Assembly (NCBI RefSeq): GCF_013389365.1 | Contig: NZ_JACADJ010000023.1 | Location: forward strand, 1 to 52,419 | DNA: 52,419 bases | Reading direction: 5' to 3' | Source: Desulfobacter latus | GTDB taxonomy: Bacteria > Desulfobacterota > Desulfobacteria > Desulfobacterales > Desulfobacteraceae | Shown here: positions 43,956 to 52,419 of the stretch, piece by piece | Layout: the number at the start of each line of letters is the position of its first letter | Numbering within the stretch: position 1 is the stretch's first letter | Notes under the pieces: generated by a model | Told to the model about the DNA's origin: nothing | The model's input: the letters and a program-made list of their open reading frames with translations, nothing else | The model's database searches: none | Program-made: the position numbers and the translations under genes

Positions 43956-44046
43956 CATGGGCTACCATTGCCCGAAACGATAATCAAGGCCCTAAAATTT
44001 AAAAGACCCCAAAACGCGACATGAGCCTATAATTTTTAGTATCCGC

Positions 44047-44065
44047 ATCCGCAGATTACGCAGAT
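44047..44065. repeat. Solo half-site of the CCGCAGATTACGCAGAT repeat
   Basis: ATCCGCAGATTACGCAGAT at 44047-44065 equals the outer 19 bases of copies B, C and D, but no partner arm follows. It shows that the family extends beyond the EPS locus. Confidence 0.85.
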
Positions 44066-44163
44066 TAAATTAGCGCCCTTTGGGCGGGCTGGTGGCTGTT
44101 AGGTAGTGGGTGCTGGGTACTGGGAAATGGAAATTCCTATACTCTAAATTTACGATCAGGTTT

Positions 44164-46512
44164 TTAGGGAATTTGTTCAAATTCGTGGATCGAATTTTCC
44201 GTATTCCATAATATATCTTCTTCGTGATCTATATTTTCAGGAAATTCCAAAAAGGGTTGCTCATCAGGATCAAAAATCATGATATCTAAGTTCTCGTTTT
44301 CTTTTTTATGAGCATTTAATCCTGAAAGGCCGGCTTTTATGTTTTCTTTTTCGGATTCTTTTATATCATTACTGACCAAGGCTGCTTCAAATTTTTCTTT
44401 TGCTTTTAAAAGTTTTCCTTGTTTATAAAAAGTCATGCCCAGGTGATATTGAATAATCCCGTTGTCCGGGTCTTTTTCTTCAGCCTGTGACAGCATCCAT
44501 CCAGCCTGGCCAAAGGCCTTTTTATGATAATAGGCCCACCCGAGTGTATCCATGAGCCAGGCTTGATTCGGCATTTGGTCATAGGCCTTCCTGGCAAGTT
44601 CCAGGGCCCGGGCCGGATCACGTCCTTGTTCAAGGAGAATCCATGCCAGGTTACCCATCATTTCCGGTTCATCCGGGAAATGTTTAAGGGCTTTTTCAAG
44701 TACCTCTTTGGCTGGTTCGATTTCCTGGCTTTCCATATAATATGCGGCCAGAAACTGCCATCCTTGCAGAAAAAAGGGGTGTTCCCGGGTACATGCCAAG
44801 AGCGTCTCTTCAACAGCAGTATATTTTTTTTCGGCCCGGCACAGATCTGCCTGCAGAAGATAAAATTCCCCGGAAACCGGCTTATCCGCCATCGCCATGT
44901 TTATGTATATTCTGCATTTGGCATAGTTTTTAAGTGCCAGACTGATTTTTGCTCCGGCATAATACAAGCTTGGCAAATTTTTTCCTTTCTTGAGCCAAAG
45001 ATCTATTATTTCAAGTGCCTGCCCGCCCTTCTCCATATCCGCCAGCAGACACGCATAGTGATACAGGGCTTCGACCATATCCGGCTTCTTTTCAAGGATG
45101 GATTCATAGGTATCCAGGGCTGTCCGGTAACGTTTCTGCCCTTCAAAACTGCGCGCCAGAAAAAACAGGGCCGATGTATTGCCGTCCAGGTGCCAGGCCC
45201 TGGAAAAAGCCTGGGAAGCCGTTTTATACTCACCCGTTTCCATCAGGCAAAGCCCTTTTATCTGCCAGGCGGTTGATTCAGATGGGGCCACAGATAATAT
45301 CCGATCAATATATTGAAGTGCCAGAACATAGTCTTTATTTTTGTAGTGGCGTCCTGCCATGGCCAAAAGGGCATCCACGTTATTCGGGTCCATCATCAAT
45401 GCCCGCACCAAAGCGGTTTCGGCAAGTTTACTCTGGCCGCCTGCAAGATATGTAATTCCCAACAGATAATGGGCTGACACAAGTCCGTTATTTTTCTCCA
45501 GAGCCGTTTTAAGATAAGATTCCGCATGAGAATATCGTCCCCGGAACATCCAGAATTTTCCCATGAGCAGATCATATCCGGTATCCTCTCTTTTCAGTTC
45601 ATTGGCCTTATCCAGCCATTTTTCCGCGCCGCCCAGGTCCAGGCGGGACAGACAGATGTCGGCCGACATCAATTTGAACCCGATGTTGTCTGGATATTGG
45701 GCGGTCAGTATCTTTAAATACTGCGCTGCCTTGTCCGGCATCCCGATCGACCTGTAAAACCGGCAGAGCCGGATTTTGATATCCAGGTTTCCGGGATCGG
45801 ATTGAACCGCTTTTTGAATAAACCCTTCAGCCGTTGACGTATCATCTGCAAGGATATAATAATCGGCCGCAAGCATAAGGTCAGGAATTTTTTCCAACGG
45901 ATGAGACAGTACATCAGTCATAATTTTTTCCGCTTGACCCTTATGCTGCTGTTGTACAAGGCAAATGGCCAGCTTTATTTTTGGACGAATCTCCCCAGGC
46001 GAAAAATCCATGGCCAAGGTATAATCCATTTTCGCCCGTTCAAGGTCGCCTTTAAGTAAAAACAGATCCCCGGAAAGCATTCGCCCTTCCGGTTCACTTG
46101 CCGCACGGTCTTTAAATTCGGACAGCATCTTTTCCGCCTTGTCCAAATCCCCTCTGAGCAATGAAATTTGTATGACCTGTTTTTGGACCACCATGTCCAA
46201 AGGATTTTTTTTCAAAGCCATGTCAAAAAACAGGGTTGCCTGGTCAAGATCGGAAAGTTTTAGATACGCAGTCCCGATTTTGCCGCAAAGAACAGCGCTC
46301 CTGGCTTCTTCAGGAATATTTAACCAGTATTGCAGGGCTTTGGCATAAGCATTATCCATATATGCTTTATCCCCCTTCTGTTCAAAACAATCTGTCTTTG
46401 CGTCAAACGGGTCCGAATACTGGTAAAAAAGAATACCTGCCAGAACCATTGCAGAAAGAATAACAGAAATGAGAAGGCCCCCGCCAAGGCCAATGACTTT
46501 TTTTCGTTTCAC
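44164..46512 (-). CDS. Membrane-anchored protein with many TPR repeats
   Basis: A 782-residue protein with one N-terminal hydrophobic helix (about residues 6-28, after M-K-R-K-K) and then almost continuous TPR units from ~residue 45 to ~740 (for example AYLKLSDLDQATLFFDMALK and LLGITYLAGGQSKLAETALV), ending in an acidic tail (FDPDEQPFLEFPENIDHEED). GTG 46512 is the likely start: it overlaps the upstream stop as GTGA and has GGTGG just before. The in-frame ATG at 46566 lies within the upstream gene. It resembles the big TPR proteins of exosortase/EPS loci and is probably a periplasm-facing scaffold for export. Confidence 0.78.
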   Translation of the reverse strand: MKRKKVIGLGGGLLISVILSAMVLAGILFYQYSDPFDAKTDCFEQKGDKAYMDNAYAKALQYWLNIPEEARSAVLCGKIGTAYLKLSDLDQATLFFDMALKKNPLDMVVQKQVIQISLLRGDLDKAEKMLSEFKDRAASEPEGRMLSGDLFLLKGDLERAKMDYTLAMDFSPGEIRPKIKLAICLVQQQHKGQAEKIMTDVLSHPLEKIPDLMLAADYYILADDTSTAEGFIQKAVQSDPGNLDIKIRLCRFYRSIGMPDKAAQYLKILTAQYPDNIGFKLMSADICLSRLDLGGAEKWLDKANELKREDTGYDLLMGKFWMFRGRYSHAESYLKTALEKNNGLVSAHYLLGITYLAGGQSKLAETALVRALMMDPNNVDALLAMAGRHYKNKDYVLALQYIDRILSVAPSESTAWQIKGLCLMETGEYKTASQAFSRAWHLDGNTSALFFLARSFEGQKRYRTALDTYESILEKKPDMVEALYHYACLLADMEKGGQALEIIDLWLKKGKNLPSLYYAGAKISLALKNYAKCRIYINMAMADKPVSGEFYLLQADLCRAEKKYTAVEETLLACTREHPFFLQGWQFLAAYYMESQEIEPAKEVLEKALKHFPDEPEMMGNLAWILLEQGRDPARALELARKAYDQMPNQAWLMDTLGWAYYHKKAFGQAGWMLSQAEEKDPDNGIIQYHLGMTFYKQGKLLKAKEKFEAALVSNDIKESEKENIKAGLSGLNAHKKENENLDIMIFDPDEQPFLEFPENIDHEEDILWNTENSIHEFEQIP

Positions 46513-47387
46513 CGTTTTACCACCAAAAGGCCAATGAGCCCGGACATTACCATAACGGCTGTCCATAAAAGAATTTCAAGTTTATTATGAACCGCATACC
46601 TGATCAGTTTCAGCGCAAAAGAGAAAAACCAGGGGAGTTCAGTGTTGCTGCCATAAGCTGTTTGATAAGAACTCTTTTCTGGATATCCCGGGCTTGGCCG
46701 GGATCCGGAAATATTTCCCGCAGGTGTTATTTTTTGTCTGTCTTTTTTAGGGAGGCCGGCGACCTGAAATACAACCGCCTGCTGATTTATCGGAGCGGTC
46801 CGGAAATGCTCTGAAAAAACAAGCACGTTTTCCATGGTTTTCCGGGCCTCCTTTTCCGCCTTGATTGTCTCAGGCATAGAATCCGGCTGGTTTTTCTCAG
46901 GGTCATCGTATTTTTCAAGGTAGGGAATACCCAACCCTTTGAGTACCTGCGCGTTTCTCTCTTTTAGGGATAGGTATTCATCGATAATACGTTTCAGCCT
47001 TAAATTGGCAGCTATTTGCCGGTCAAGGGAGGTTTCGGGAAAAATGGCGGTTTTTGACAACAAATCAAAAGGTATGTCAATGTTGACTGACCCGGCTGTA
47101 ACCGCTTTTTCCGTCGGACCGGAATAAAGTATTCGCGTGTTTTCTTCTTTTGTCCGATTCCGTAAAAAATTATAGGTTTTAGTTATATGGGTTATCGGTC
47201 GCTTGTCCTTAAATACCGGCAATCCATCTCTGTTTTCTTTTAAATCCGAACTCTTTGGATGATGAAACCATCCATATCCGTTGGTCGGTACCATACACCA
47301 TACCAAAATAAATACAAAAAGCGGAAAAACACAGAAACGCCTTATTTTTAGAAAAAAAATTTTAATTGACAAGTATCTGTATCCCAT
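46509..47387 (-). CDS. Unknown protein with N- and C-terminal membrane helices
   Basis: I do not recognise this family. From ATG 47387 it has 292 residues. A hydrophobic N-terminal segment (FCVFPLFVFILVWCMVP) follows a basic start. A soluble region contains HITKTYNFLRNRTKEENTRI, SVNIDIPFDLLSKTAIFPET and a charged helix (KAEKEARKTMENVLVFSEHF). It ends in one membrane helix, ILLWTAVMVMSGLIGLLVV, with K-R as the last residues. Longer start options back to 47558 would overlap the divergent lipoprotein gene and are less likely. Translational coupling (GTGA) to the TPR gene downstream suggests that they act together. Confidence 0.6.
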   Translation of the reverse strand: MGYRYLSIKIFFLKIRRFCVFPLFVFILVWCMVPTNGYGWFHHPKSSDLKENRDGLPVFKDKRPITHITKTYNFLRNRTKEENTRILYSGPTEKAVTAGSVNIDIPFDLLSKTAIFPETSLDRQIAANLRLKRIIDEYLSLKERNAQVLKGLGIPYLEKYDDPEKNQPDSMPETIKAEKEARKTMENVLVFSEHFRTAPINQQAVVFQVAGLPKKDRQKITPAGNISGSRPSPGYPEKSSYQTAYGSNTELPWFFSFALKLIRYAVHNKLEILLWTAVMVMSGLIGLLVVKR

Positions 47388-47401
47388 AATATTAAAGGTA
47401 A

Positions 47402-47431
47402 TTGAACTTTCAAGCGTTATCACAATATAAT
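47402..47431 (+). promoter_or_regulatory. Sigma-70-type promoter for the TPR lipoprotein operon
   Basis: TTGAAC at 47402-47407 and TATAAT at 47426-47431 are 18 bases apart in the 91-base divergent gap. A start near 47438 would give a leader of about 40 bases, with GGAG at 47467-47470 eight bases before the ATG. Confidence 0.6.
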
Positions 47432-47478
47432 TTAAAAAGCCATAGTCACTTATTTTTAATAATGGCGGAGATCGTTTC

Positions 47479-49770
47479 ATGAATCCCTGTTCCAAAATCA
47501 TCCTGGTATTGCTCATCGTGCTGACTTCCCTTTGCGGCTGTTCAAGCAAAGCGGACAAAAAAGCAGCCCATATCCAGAAAGGGAATGACTATTTTGAAGC
47601 CGAGGAATATAAAAAGGCGGAATTAGAATTTAAAAATGCCCTTCAAATAGACGGTACGGACATCTCAACCCTGATGAAATTAGGTAACACCTTCATGAAG
47701 CTCGGCCAGGTGAAACAGGCATTTTCCGTTTTTTCAACAGTGGAAAAAAAAGATCCTGACAATCTTGACGCCTTGGGGATCCTGGCGAAATTTTATTTCC
47801 TTAATAAAAACCTTTCAGAAACCCAGACACGTATAGATAAAATTCTGGAAAAAGATCCCTCAAACGTAGATGCATTGTTTCTCAAAGGAAGGGTGCTGGC
47901 CCGAAGAAATCAGATTGATGAAGCCCGGGCCATCTTTGAGAAAATTCTTGAAATAGAAGATGCTCATGTGGGCAGTCTTCATGCAATCGCAGGCATAAAA
48001 GCAAAAGAAAAAAAGTTTGACGAAGCGGAAGCCCTTCTGCAGAAAGCAGTGGTATCGGCAGAGGATACTACCCAGCCCCGGATTGTCCTTGCACAGTTCT
48101 ATATTGTCCGAAAACAGCTGGACAAAGCTGAAGAGCAGCTTAATATTTCTGCCGCCGAACATCCGGAGAATGCCGGACACCAGATTCTATTAGGCAATTT
48201 TTATTTAAAAACAAGGAACATGGAAAAAGCTGAAGCCGCTTACAAAAAAGCGGTTGAAATCCAGCCGGATAAAAGCCGCCCCATGCTTATCCTTGCCGGG
48301 TTCTACAACCTTACCGGGAAAAAAGAACAGGCCCTTGACCTGTACCGAAACGCTTGTGCCATTGATCCTGACGATATGAATACGCGCATGATTCTGGCCC
48401 GGTTTCTTTACAAGGATGGAAAGAAAGATGAGGCAGAAAAAGAACTGAAAAAGATCATGAATAAACGCCCCGGGCTTGCCTCGGCCAGGATGTTGAAAAG
48501 CGAAATTCTGATTTCCAGAAAAGAGTATCAGCCGGCATTACGACTTCTTTCCGCGCTTGAAAAAGATGAGCCCAATTCCCACAGAGTCCAATATTTTAAA
48601 GGGTTATGCTACATCGGTCTTGGAGATCCAAATCAAGCCGCCGCATCTGTATATAAGGCCGTTGAACTGAAACCGGATTATATAAAAGCCAAAATGCTGC
48701 TGTCGGAAATATATTTCCGTCAGCATTCTTATGAACTTACCGTGGAACAAACCACGGAGGCGCTCAGGTTCAACCCCAACCTTTCCCGGGCCCTTCTGAT
48801 CCGGGCAAATGCATACATCGCCTTGAAACAATTCAAGGATGCTGAAAATGATTACAGGCAGATGATTAAACTTAATCCGGACAACCCAACCGGATATTAC
48901 CGCCTGGCTTATCTGAAATCGGGTATGAGGCAATTTGACCAGGCAGATCCTTTGCTTGAAAAGGCCTATTCATTGAACAACAACCTGCTTGATGTGTTTA
49001 CGCTAAGGGTCAGAAATGCGGTGGCACAAAAATCCTTTGAAAAAGCACATGATCTTTGCACCCGGCAGATGCAAACGTTTAAAGACAATGATAAGCTTCT
49101 TGCGGTTATTCATACGATCAAGGCTAAAATATATCTGGCTGAAAAAAATATGGGCAGCGCCGAATCCGAATTAAAACAAGCGATTGATATTTTCCCGGAT
49201 TATTTAGCGCCTTATAGTGAATTGGCAAAAATCTACCTGGCCCGGAAAAATGTTGAACTTGCAAAAGAACAATATAAAATAATAATTTCCAAAAATAAAA
49301 AAAGCGCATCTCCTCATATGCTGCTGGCCGTGCTGTATGAAGCGGAAAAAGACTTTGATACAGCCGAAGACCACTACCGGAAAGCCCTTGACATAAATCC
49401 CAATTATGCGGCGGCTGCCAACAATCTTTCCTACCATCTCGCCGCCCGGACGGATAAATTGGATGAAGCCCTGGCCCTGGCCCGGAAAGCCAAAGCCCTT
49501 TATCCGGAAGATCCCAGCATAATGGATACCTTGGGATTTGCATATTATAAAAAAGGATTGTACGGAAATGCCATTGCCCAGTTTCTGGACTCCCTGGAAA
49601 AAATCCCGGACAATCCGGTTGTCAGATATCACCTGGGCCTGGCCTATCATGGTAAAGGTGAAAAAGCCCTTGCCGCCAGAGAACTGGCCAAAGCGCTTGA
49701 ATTGAGGGATGATTTTTCAGGTGCAGCGCATGCCGGAGTTCTGCTGGAGGAAATAAAGGATAAAGGATGA
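47479..49770 (+). CDS. TPR-repeat lipoprotein, PEP-CTERM-system (PrsT) type
   Basis: A 763-residue lipoprotein: signal peptide with lipobox L18-C19-G20-C21 and probable lipidated Cys21. About 18 to 20 TPR units follow from residue 33 to the end (for example AALFEKAL-like units such as GNTFMKLGQVKQAFSVFSTV and GFAYYKKGLYGNAIAQFLDS). Architecture and length resemble the PEP-CTERM system TPR-repeat lipoproteins of exosortase loci. It probably sits on the outer membrane periplasmic face and organises export or assembly. GGAG spaced eight bases from ATG 47479 supports the start. It overlaps the LolA-like gene by ATGA. Confidence 0.82.
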   Translation: MNPCSKIILVLLIVLTSLCGCSSKADKKAAHIQKGNDYFEAEEYKKAELEFKNALQIDGTDISTLMKLGNTFMKLGQVKQAFSVFSTVEKKDPDNLDALGILAKFYFLNKNLSETQTRIDKILEKDPSNVDALFLKGRVLARRNQIDEARAIFEKILEIEDAHVGSLHAIAGIKAKEKKFDEAEALLQKAVVSAEDTTQPRIVLAQFYIVRKQLDKAEEQLNISAAEHPENAGHQILLGNFYLKTRNMEKAEAAYKKAVEIQPDKSRPMLILAGFYNLTGKKEQALDLYRNACAIDPDDMNTRMILARFLYKDGKKDEAEKELKKIMNKRPGLASARMLKSEILISRKEYQPALRLLSALEKDEPNSHRVQYFKGLCYIGLGDPNQAAASVYKAVELKPDYIKAKMLLSEIYFRQHSYELTVEQTTEALRFNPNLSRALLIRANAYIALKQFKDAENDYRQMIKLNPDNPTGYYRLAYLKSGMRQFDQADPLLEKAYSLNNNLLDVFTLRVRNAVAQKSFEKAHDLCTRQMQTFKDNDKLLAVIHTIKAKIYLAEKNMGSAESELKQAIDIFPDYLAPYSELAKIYLARKNVELAKEQYKIIISKNKKSASPHMLLAVLYEAEKDFDTAEDHYRKALDINPNYAAAANNLSYHLAARTDKLDEALALARKAKALYPEDPSIMDTLGFAYYKKGLYGNAIAQFLDSLEKIPDNPVVRYHLGLAYHGKGEKALAARELAKALELRDDFSGAAHAGVLLEEIKDKG

Positions 49771-50552
49771 CAAAAGTTTCAGTCCATATCGTTCGGGGGA
49801 TGCTGGCTTTATCTGCCATATGTCTTTTTTCCATTGCCGGCGCAGAAGAAATAACCGGAAGGCAACTGGCCCAGAAGGTGTTTGACCGGGACCGGGGAAA
49901 GAATTCTGTTTCGACGGCACAAATGGTATTGGTCAGTAAACGCGGCAAAAAGAGAATCCGTCATTTTACAACCAAGCGGATTGAAGAGAACGGGTTGGAA
50001 ACACAGATGACGCGATTTACCGCTCCGGCCGACATTGATGGCACAGGATTCTTAAATGTTGAAAAACCGGGCTGGGAAACCGAACAGTTTCTATACCTTC
50101 CGGCTTTAAAGCGGACCCGGCGAATCGTCAGCTCCCAGAAAAACCAGCGGTTTGTTAACAGTGATTTTACGTATGAAGATATGGAACGGCACCCTGTTTC
50201 TGATTATACATATAAAATTACCGGTTCAACCACAGTCGGCAACATGGACTGTCATATCCTTGAATCCCGTCCCAAACAAGGCGTTGAATCCCAATATGGC
50301 TTAACCATCAGCACGATATCAAAGGATGGTTTTGTACCGGTGCATGTAGCATTTTATGATAAAAAAAATACGCATATCAAAACGTATCATGTCCTGAAAC
50401 TGGAACAGGTTCAAGGAATCTGGACGGAAATCATCATTAGCATGGAAGATCATCAAAAAGGTCACAAAACCTATATCAAGCAGGATAAAATTACATATAA
50501 TACCAATATTAAAACAGACGATGTCTCGCGGAAAAGCCTTGAAAACTATTGA
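49767..50552 (+). CDS. LolA-like outer membrane lipoprotein-sorting family protein
   Basis: A 261-residue exported protein. A signal peptide spans residues 1-26 (SIAGA cleavage), then a LolA/LppX-like half-barrel with ITGRQLAQKVFDRDRGKNSV, QMTRFTAPADIDGTGFLNVE and EQFLYLPALKRTRRIVSSQK, typical of the PF17131-type family. These proteins carry lipids or lipoproteins across the periplasm and are usually encoded beside RND/MMPL exporters and DUF1302-like barrels. Here the barrel gene follows but no RND gene is visible within the window. ATG overlaps the TPR lipoprotein stop (ATGA), so they are co-translated. Confidence 0.85.
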   Translation: MTKVSVHIVRGMLALSAICLFSIAGAEEITGRQLAQKVFDRDRGKNSVSTAQMVLVSKRGKKRIRHFTTKRIEENGLETQMTRFTAPADIDGTGFLNVEKPGWETEQFLYLPALKRTRRIVSSQKNQRFVNSDFTYEDMERHPVSDYTYKITGSTTVGNMDCHILESRPKQGVESQYGLTISTISKDGFVPVHVAFYDKKNTHIKTYHVLKLEQVQGIWTEIIISMEDHQKGHKTYIKQDKITYNTNIKTDDVSRKSLENY

Positions 50553-50614
50553 TCCGGTATGATAGCTGTCATGATTGCTCTTCTTGGTAATATACCCAGG
50601 TTCAAAGAGAGACG

Positions 50615-52054
50615 ATGGTAAATAAAACTGTTTATCATTTATTTATCATTTTTTTATTTTCAGTTGGATGGCTGTTTTTTACTCGTCCGGTCTATTCTGA
50701 ATTACAAAATTCGAAAGAAACTGTTCCATTATTAGAAGATACGCTGCCTGATGATATTTTTGAAGATACAGGACTACAGGAAAGCAAGTCCGATTTTTCA
50801 ATATCAGGTGAAATTGGTGCCCGAGGCACATTTCAAACCAAAGAGGATGATGCTGTTGAAAACAACCGGAGTTTCAGGAACCGAATGTTGCTCAAAGGAA
50901 AATATAAAAACAGTGTTACGGTTTCTGCGCTTTGTGATTATCTCTATTTTGCCGAGGAAAATGAAACAGATGATTTTGATATAGATCTTTACGAAGCAAA
51001 ATGGGAATATACCGGCAAAAAATACGGACTGTCCCTGGGCAAACAAATCGTCCGGTGGGGTAAGGCCGACCAGGTCAGCCCGGTTGATACCCTGAATCCC
51101 CAGGATTTCCGTGAATTTATCATCCCGGATTACGAAGAATGCAAAATTCCGATATGGATGGCAAATGCCAAATGGTTTTCAGAATATTTCACACTTGAAG
51201 GGGTGTTTATTCCTTTTTTTGAGGAATCAAAATGGGATTATTTCGGTACCAACTGGTCTGTTTTCAGCCATGTAAAAAAGGAACTTCAGGGTGCTGTATC
51301 TGATCCGGCACTTAGGTCGTACATCAACGACTTGTCTGTCCATGAGAGTACCCCTGACGACGAGGCAGAGTTTGCGGTCCGACTTCACACAACCATTAAA
51401 AATATAGACTTGGGGTTTACATTCCACTGGATGACCGAGGATAATCCCGATTACAAAAATTTTCCAATCAAAAATATCCGTGTAAACGGCTCTTTTTCAG
51501 GAAACGCCATTTCCTCCGCCCTTGGTTCGGCAGTATTTACGGATGAGGATATTGACGTGGCGTACCGGAAGACAAAAGCCGCTGGATTTGAATTTGAAAC
51601 CACCTGGGACAAATACGGCATCCGGGGAGAAGCCTTATGGATGGAAAACCAGTCCTTCTTGACCTCGTCCCTTACCTCTTCCCGCCACCCCACCATTACA
51701 GCCGTTATAGGTGCGGACCATACCACCGCCGGAAACATGTATTTCAATTTTCAGGCGCTGTATTCACATATCAAAGACTATTCAGACGACATTCTTTATT
51801 TTGACCAGGACTCTTTTTCATTGCTGGGGGAAATAAAACTGGATCTCGTATCGGACTGGCTTCAAGGGGCGGTAAGTTACAATGTGTCTCTAAATAATAA
51901 CTCCCATTACCTCTTCCCATATCTAAAATACACGTATGTGACCAACCTTGAGTGTAAAGTGGGAACCGGATTTTTCTTAGGGGACGAGAATACTTTGTTT
52001 GGGCGTTATGCGGCTTATGATTATTTTTATTTCAATATAATATATTTATTTTAG
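50615..52054 (+). CDS. Outer-membrane beta-barrel protein (DUF1302/porin-like)
   Basis: A 479-residue protein with a signal peptide (about residues 1-29, PVYS cleavage), an acidic linker, then alternating amphipathic strands: FSISGEIGARGTF, YKNSVTVSALCDYLYF, KYGLSLGKQIVRWGKADQVS, and so on. It ends in YDYFYFNIIYLF, a good BAM-recognised C-terminal strand with terminal Phe. The GKQIVRWGKADQVSPVDTLN segment resembles DUF1302-type proteins that work with LolA-like partners and RND exporters. Possible role: the outer-membrane exit for a lipid or polymer. It follows the LolA-like gene by 62 bases with no terminator. Confidence 0.75.
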   Translation: MVNKTVYHLFIIFLFSVGWLFFTRPVYSELQNSKETVPLLEDTLPDDIFEDTGLQESKSDFSISGEIGARGTFQTKEDDAVENNRSFRNRMLLKGKYKNSVTVSALCDYLYFAEENETDDFDIDLYEAKWEYTGKKYGLSLGKQIVRWGKADQVSPVDTLNPQDFREFIIPDYEECKIPIWMANAKWFSEYFTLEGVFIPFFEESKWDYFGTNWSVFSHVKKELQGAVSDPALRSYINDLSVHESTPDDEAEFAVRLHTTIKNIDLGFTFHWMTEDNPDYKNFPIKNIRVNGSFSGNAISSALGSAVFTDEDIDVAYRKTKAAGFEFETTWDKYGIRGEALWMENQSFLTSSLTSSRHPTITAVIGADHTTAGNMYFNFQALYSHIKDYSDDILYFDQDSFSLLGEIKLDLVSDWLQGAVSYNVSLNNNSHYLFPYLKYTYVTNLECKVGTGFFLGDENTLFGRYAAYDYFYFNIIYLF

Positions 52055-52419
52055 GGCCTTTGCGACGAAACCAACAATATCTGATGATCCTAAGTCCGGT
52101 TTCAAGGATTTTCCTTACAAAAGGGTCTTCAGTCTTCAATCCCACTCATTCGCTCTGTAAGATCAGGAAAATATTGATTTAGCACCCGATACATAATGAA
52201 AAAAATATTGGATGATTTTTATAAAATCATATTTTGGCGCGAGAAAAGCAACTTAAATTTTAACCGGAAAAATAATTTTTACTGTTTTTACACAATACCT
52301 TCGCCAATTATGCTGTTTTTAAAGGCTGATGAATACAGCCTATGCTGCAGACCTCTTCATATAACTGAGAAATAAAATTGAATCCCTCAAAATGAGGATC
52401 ATATTTTAATATATTTTTG
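52055..52419. other. Right-hand intergenic end of the window
   Basis: No complete gene is visible in these 365 bases. The region is AT-rich, with T-runs near 52250-52290. I see no clear terminator hairpin after the barrel gene. A partial - strand frame enters from the right edge (separate entry). Confidence 0.5.
52308..52418 (-). CDS. Possible C-terminal end of a - strand gene running off the window
   Basis: A 37-codon open frame enters from the right edge and stops with TAA at 52308-52310. It contains KYDPHFEGFNFISQLYEEVC, whose composition looks protein-like. The fragment is too short to assign to a family, and it could be chance. Confidence 0.3.
   Translation of the reverse strand, partial: KNILKYDPHFEGFNFISQLYEEVCSIGCIHQPLKTA

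Larger units (their letters stand above)
43809..44163. other. Intergenic region with repeats, no gene
   Basis: This 355-base region lies upstream of the nuclease array and downstream of the TPR gene, between the start of one - strand unit and the end of another. It contains the hairpin at 43885-43955 and a solo half of the CCGCAGATTACGCAGAT repeat at 44047-44065. A low-complexity stretch with GGGTGCTGGGTACTGGG lies near 44110. I see no convincing coding frame and no strong sigma-70 promoter for the array. Confidence 0.6.

Noticed and set aside
44524-45276. 250-codon + strand open frame
   Set aside because: It is antisense to the TPR gene 44164-46512, whose repeat pattern is unmistakable; the + frame shows no family features.
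47388-47558. Longer N-terminus for the unknown - strand protein
   Set aside because: It would overlap the divergent lipoprotein start and its promoter, and the extra residues look non-coding; ATG 47387 precedes a normal basic plus hydrophobic leader.
1-52419. tRNA, rRNA, replication origin or complete insertion sequence with transposase
   Set aside because: None could be recognised on either strand; the only mobile elements seen are gene-free.

Overview
The window looks like part of a Gram-negative chromosome, most likely a sulfate-reducer-type deltaproteobacterium (Desulfobacterota). I infer this from an exosortase-type exopolysaccharide gene set, TPR lipoproteins, GxxExxY genes within CCGCAGATTACGCAGAT repeats, and AAA-ATPase/PDDEXK families. 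No rRNA, tRNA or marker gene is present, so the taxonomy is only an inference. Base composition is mostly AT-leaning, with a clearly GC-richer patch at about 15.0-16.8 kb.

Layout. (1) 1-1147: AT-rich palindromes, then two toxin-antitoxin modules (MNT/HEPN and UPF0175/DUF3368) whose antitoxins are intact and whose toxins are broken. (2) 1239-33435: a long, mostly + strand exopolysaccharide region. It holds a TIGR03790-like secreted protein, a TPR protein, a Wzx-type flippase, an Fe-S F420-hydrogenase-beta-like protein with a polysaccharide pyruvyl transferase, glycosyltransferases, an asparagine-synthase-like protein, an O-antigen ligase/polymerase-like protein, a methyltransferase, a hexapeptide acyltransferase, a FemAB-like protein, an ATP-grasp ligase, a polysaccharide deacetylase, a CapK/PaaK-like adenylating enzyme, an M55 peptidase, a large membrane-anchored lyase-like protein, an EEP-family phosphohydrolase, a CapA-like protein and a beta-helix protein. 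An intact Phd/PIN toxin-antitoxin pair, a GxxExxY gene, several copies of one inverted repeat and a MITE-like element interrupt it. (3) 33600-35632: an AbiE-type module with an intact antitoxin under a large palindrome, a deleted toxin, a MITE-like element with an 8-base target duplication, and a HepT remnant. (4) 35739-43808: six tandem, translationally coupled AAA-ATPase/PD-(D/E)XK paralogues on the - strand. Four are full length and two decayed, and they form a mosaic of exchangeable modules. (5) 44164-52054: a divergent cluster with TPR proteins, a LolA-like protein and an outer-membrane beta-barrel, probably an envelope or export function.

The EPS genes together suggest a Wzx/Wzy-like pathway: glycosyltransferases build a lipid-linked repeat, which is decorated (pyruvate, acyl, amino-acyl or amide, methyl groups), flipped, polymerised and then trimmed in the periplasm. 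The content resembles exosortase/PEP-CTERM-associated EPS loci, but no exosortase gene is visible here. The most unusual feature is the six-copy AAA/PDDEXK array. At least two allelic forms of an N-terminal segment combine with three forms of a central segment inside otherwise nearly constant protein blocks. The second is the GxxExxY gene sitting between hairpin repeats that recur through the EPS locus and mark the breakpoint of a partial ATP-grasp gene duplication.
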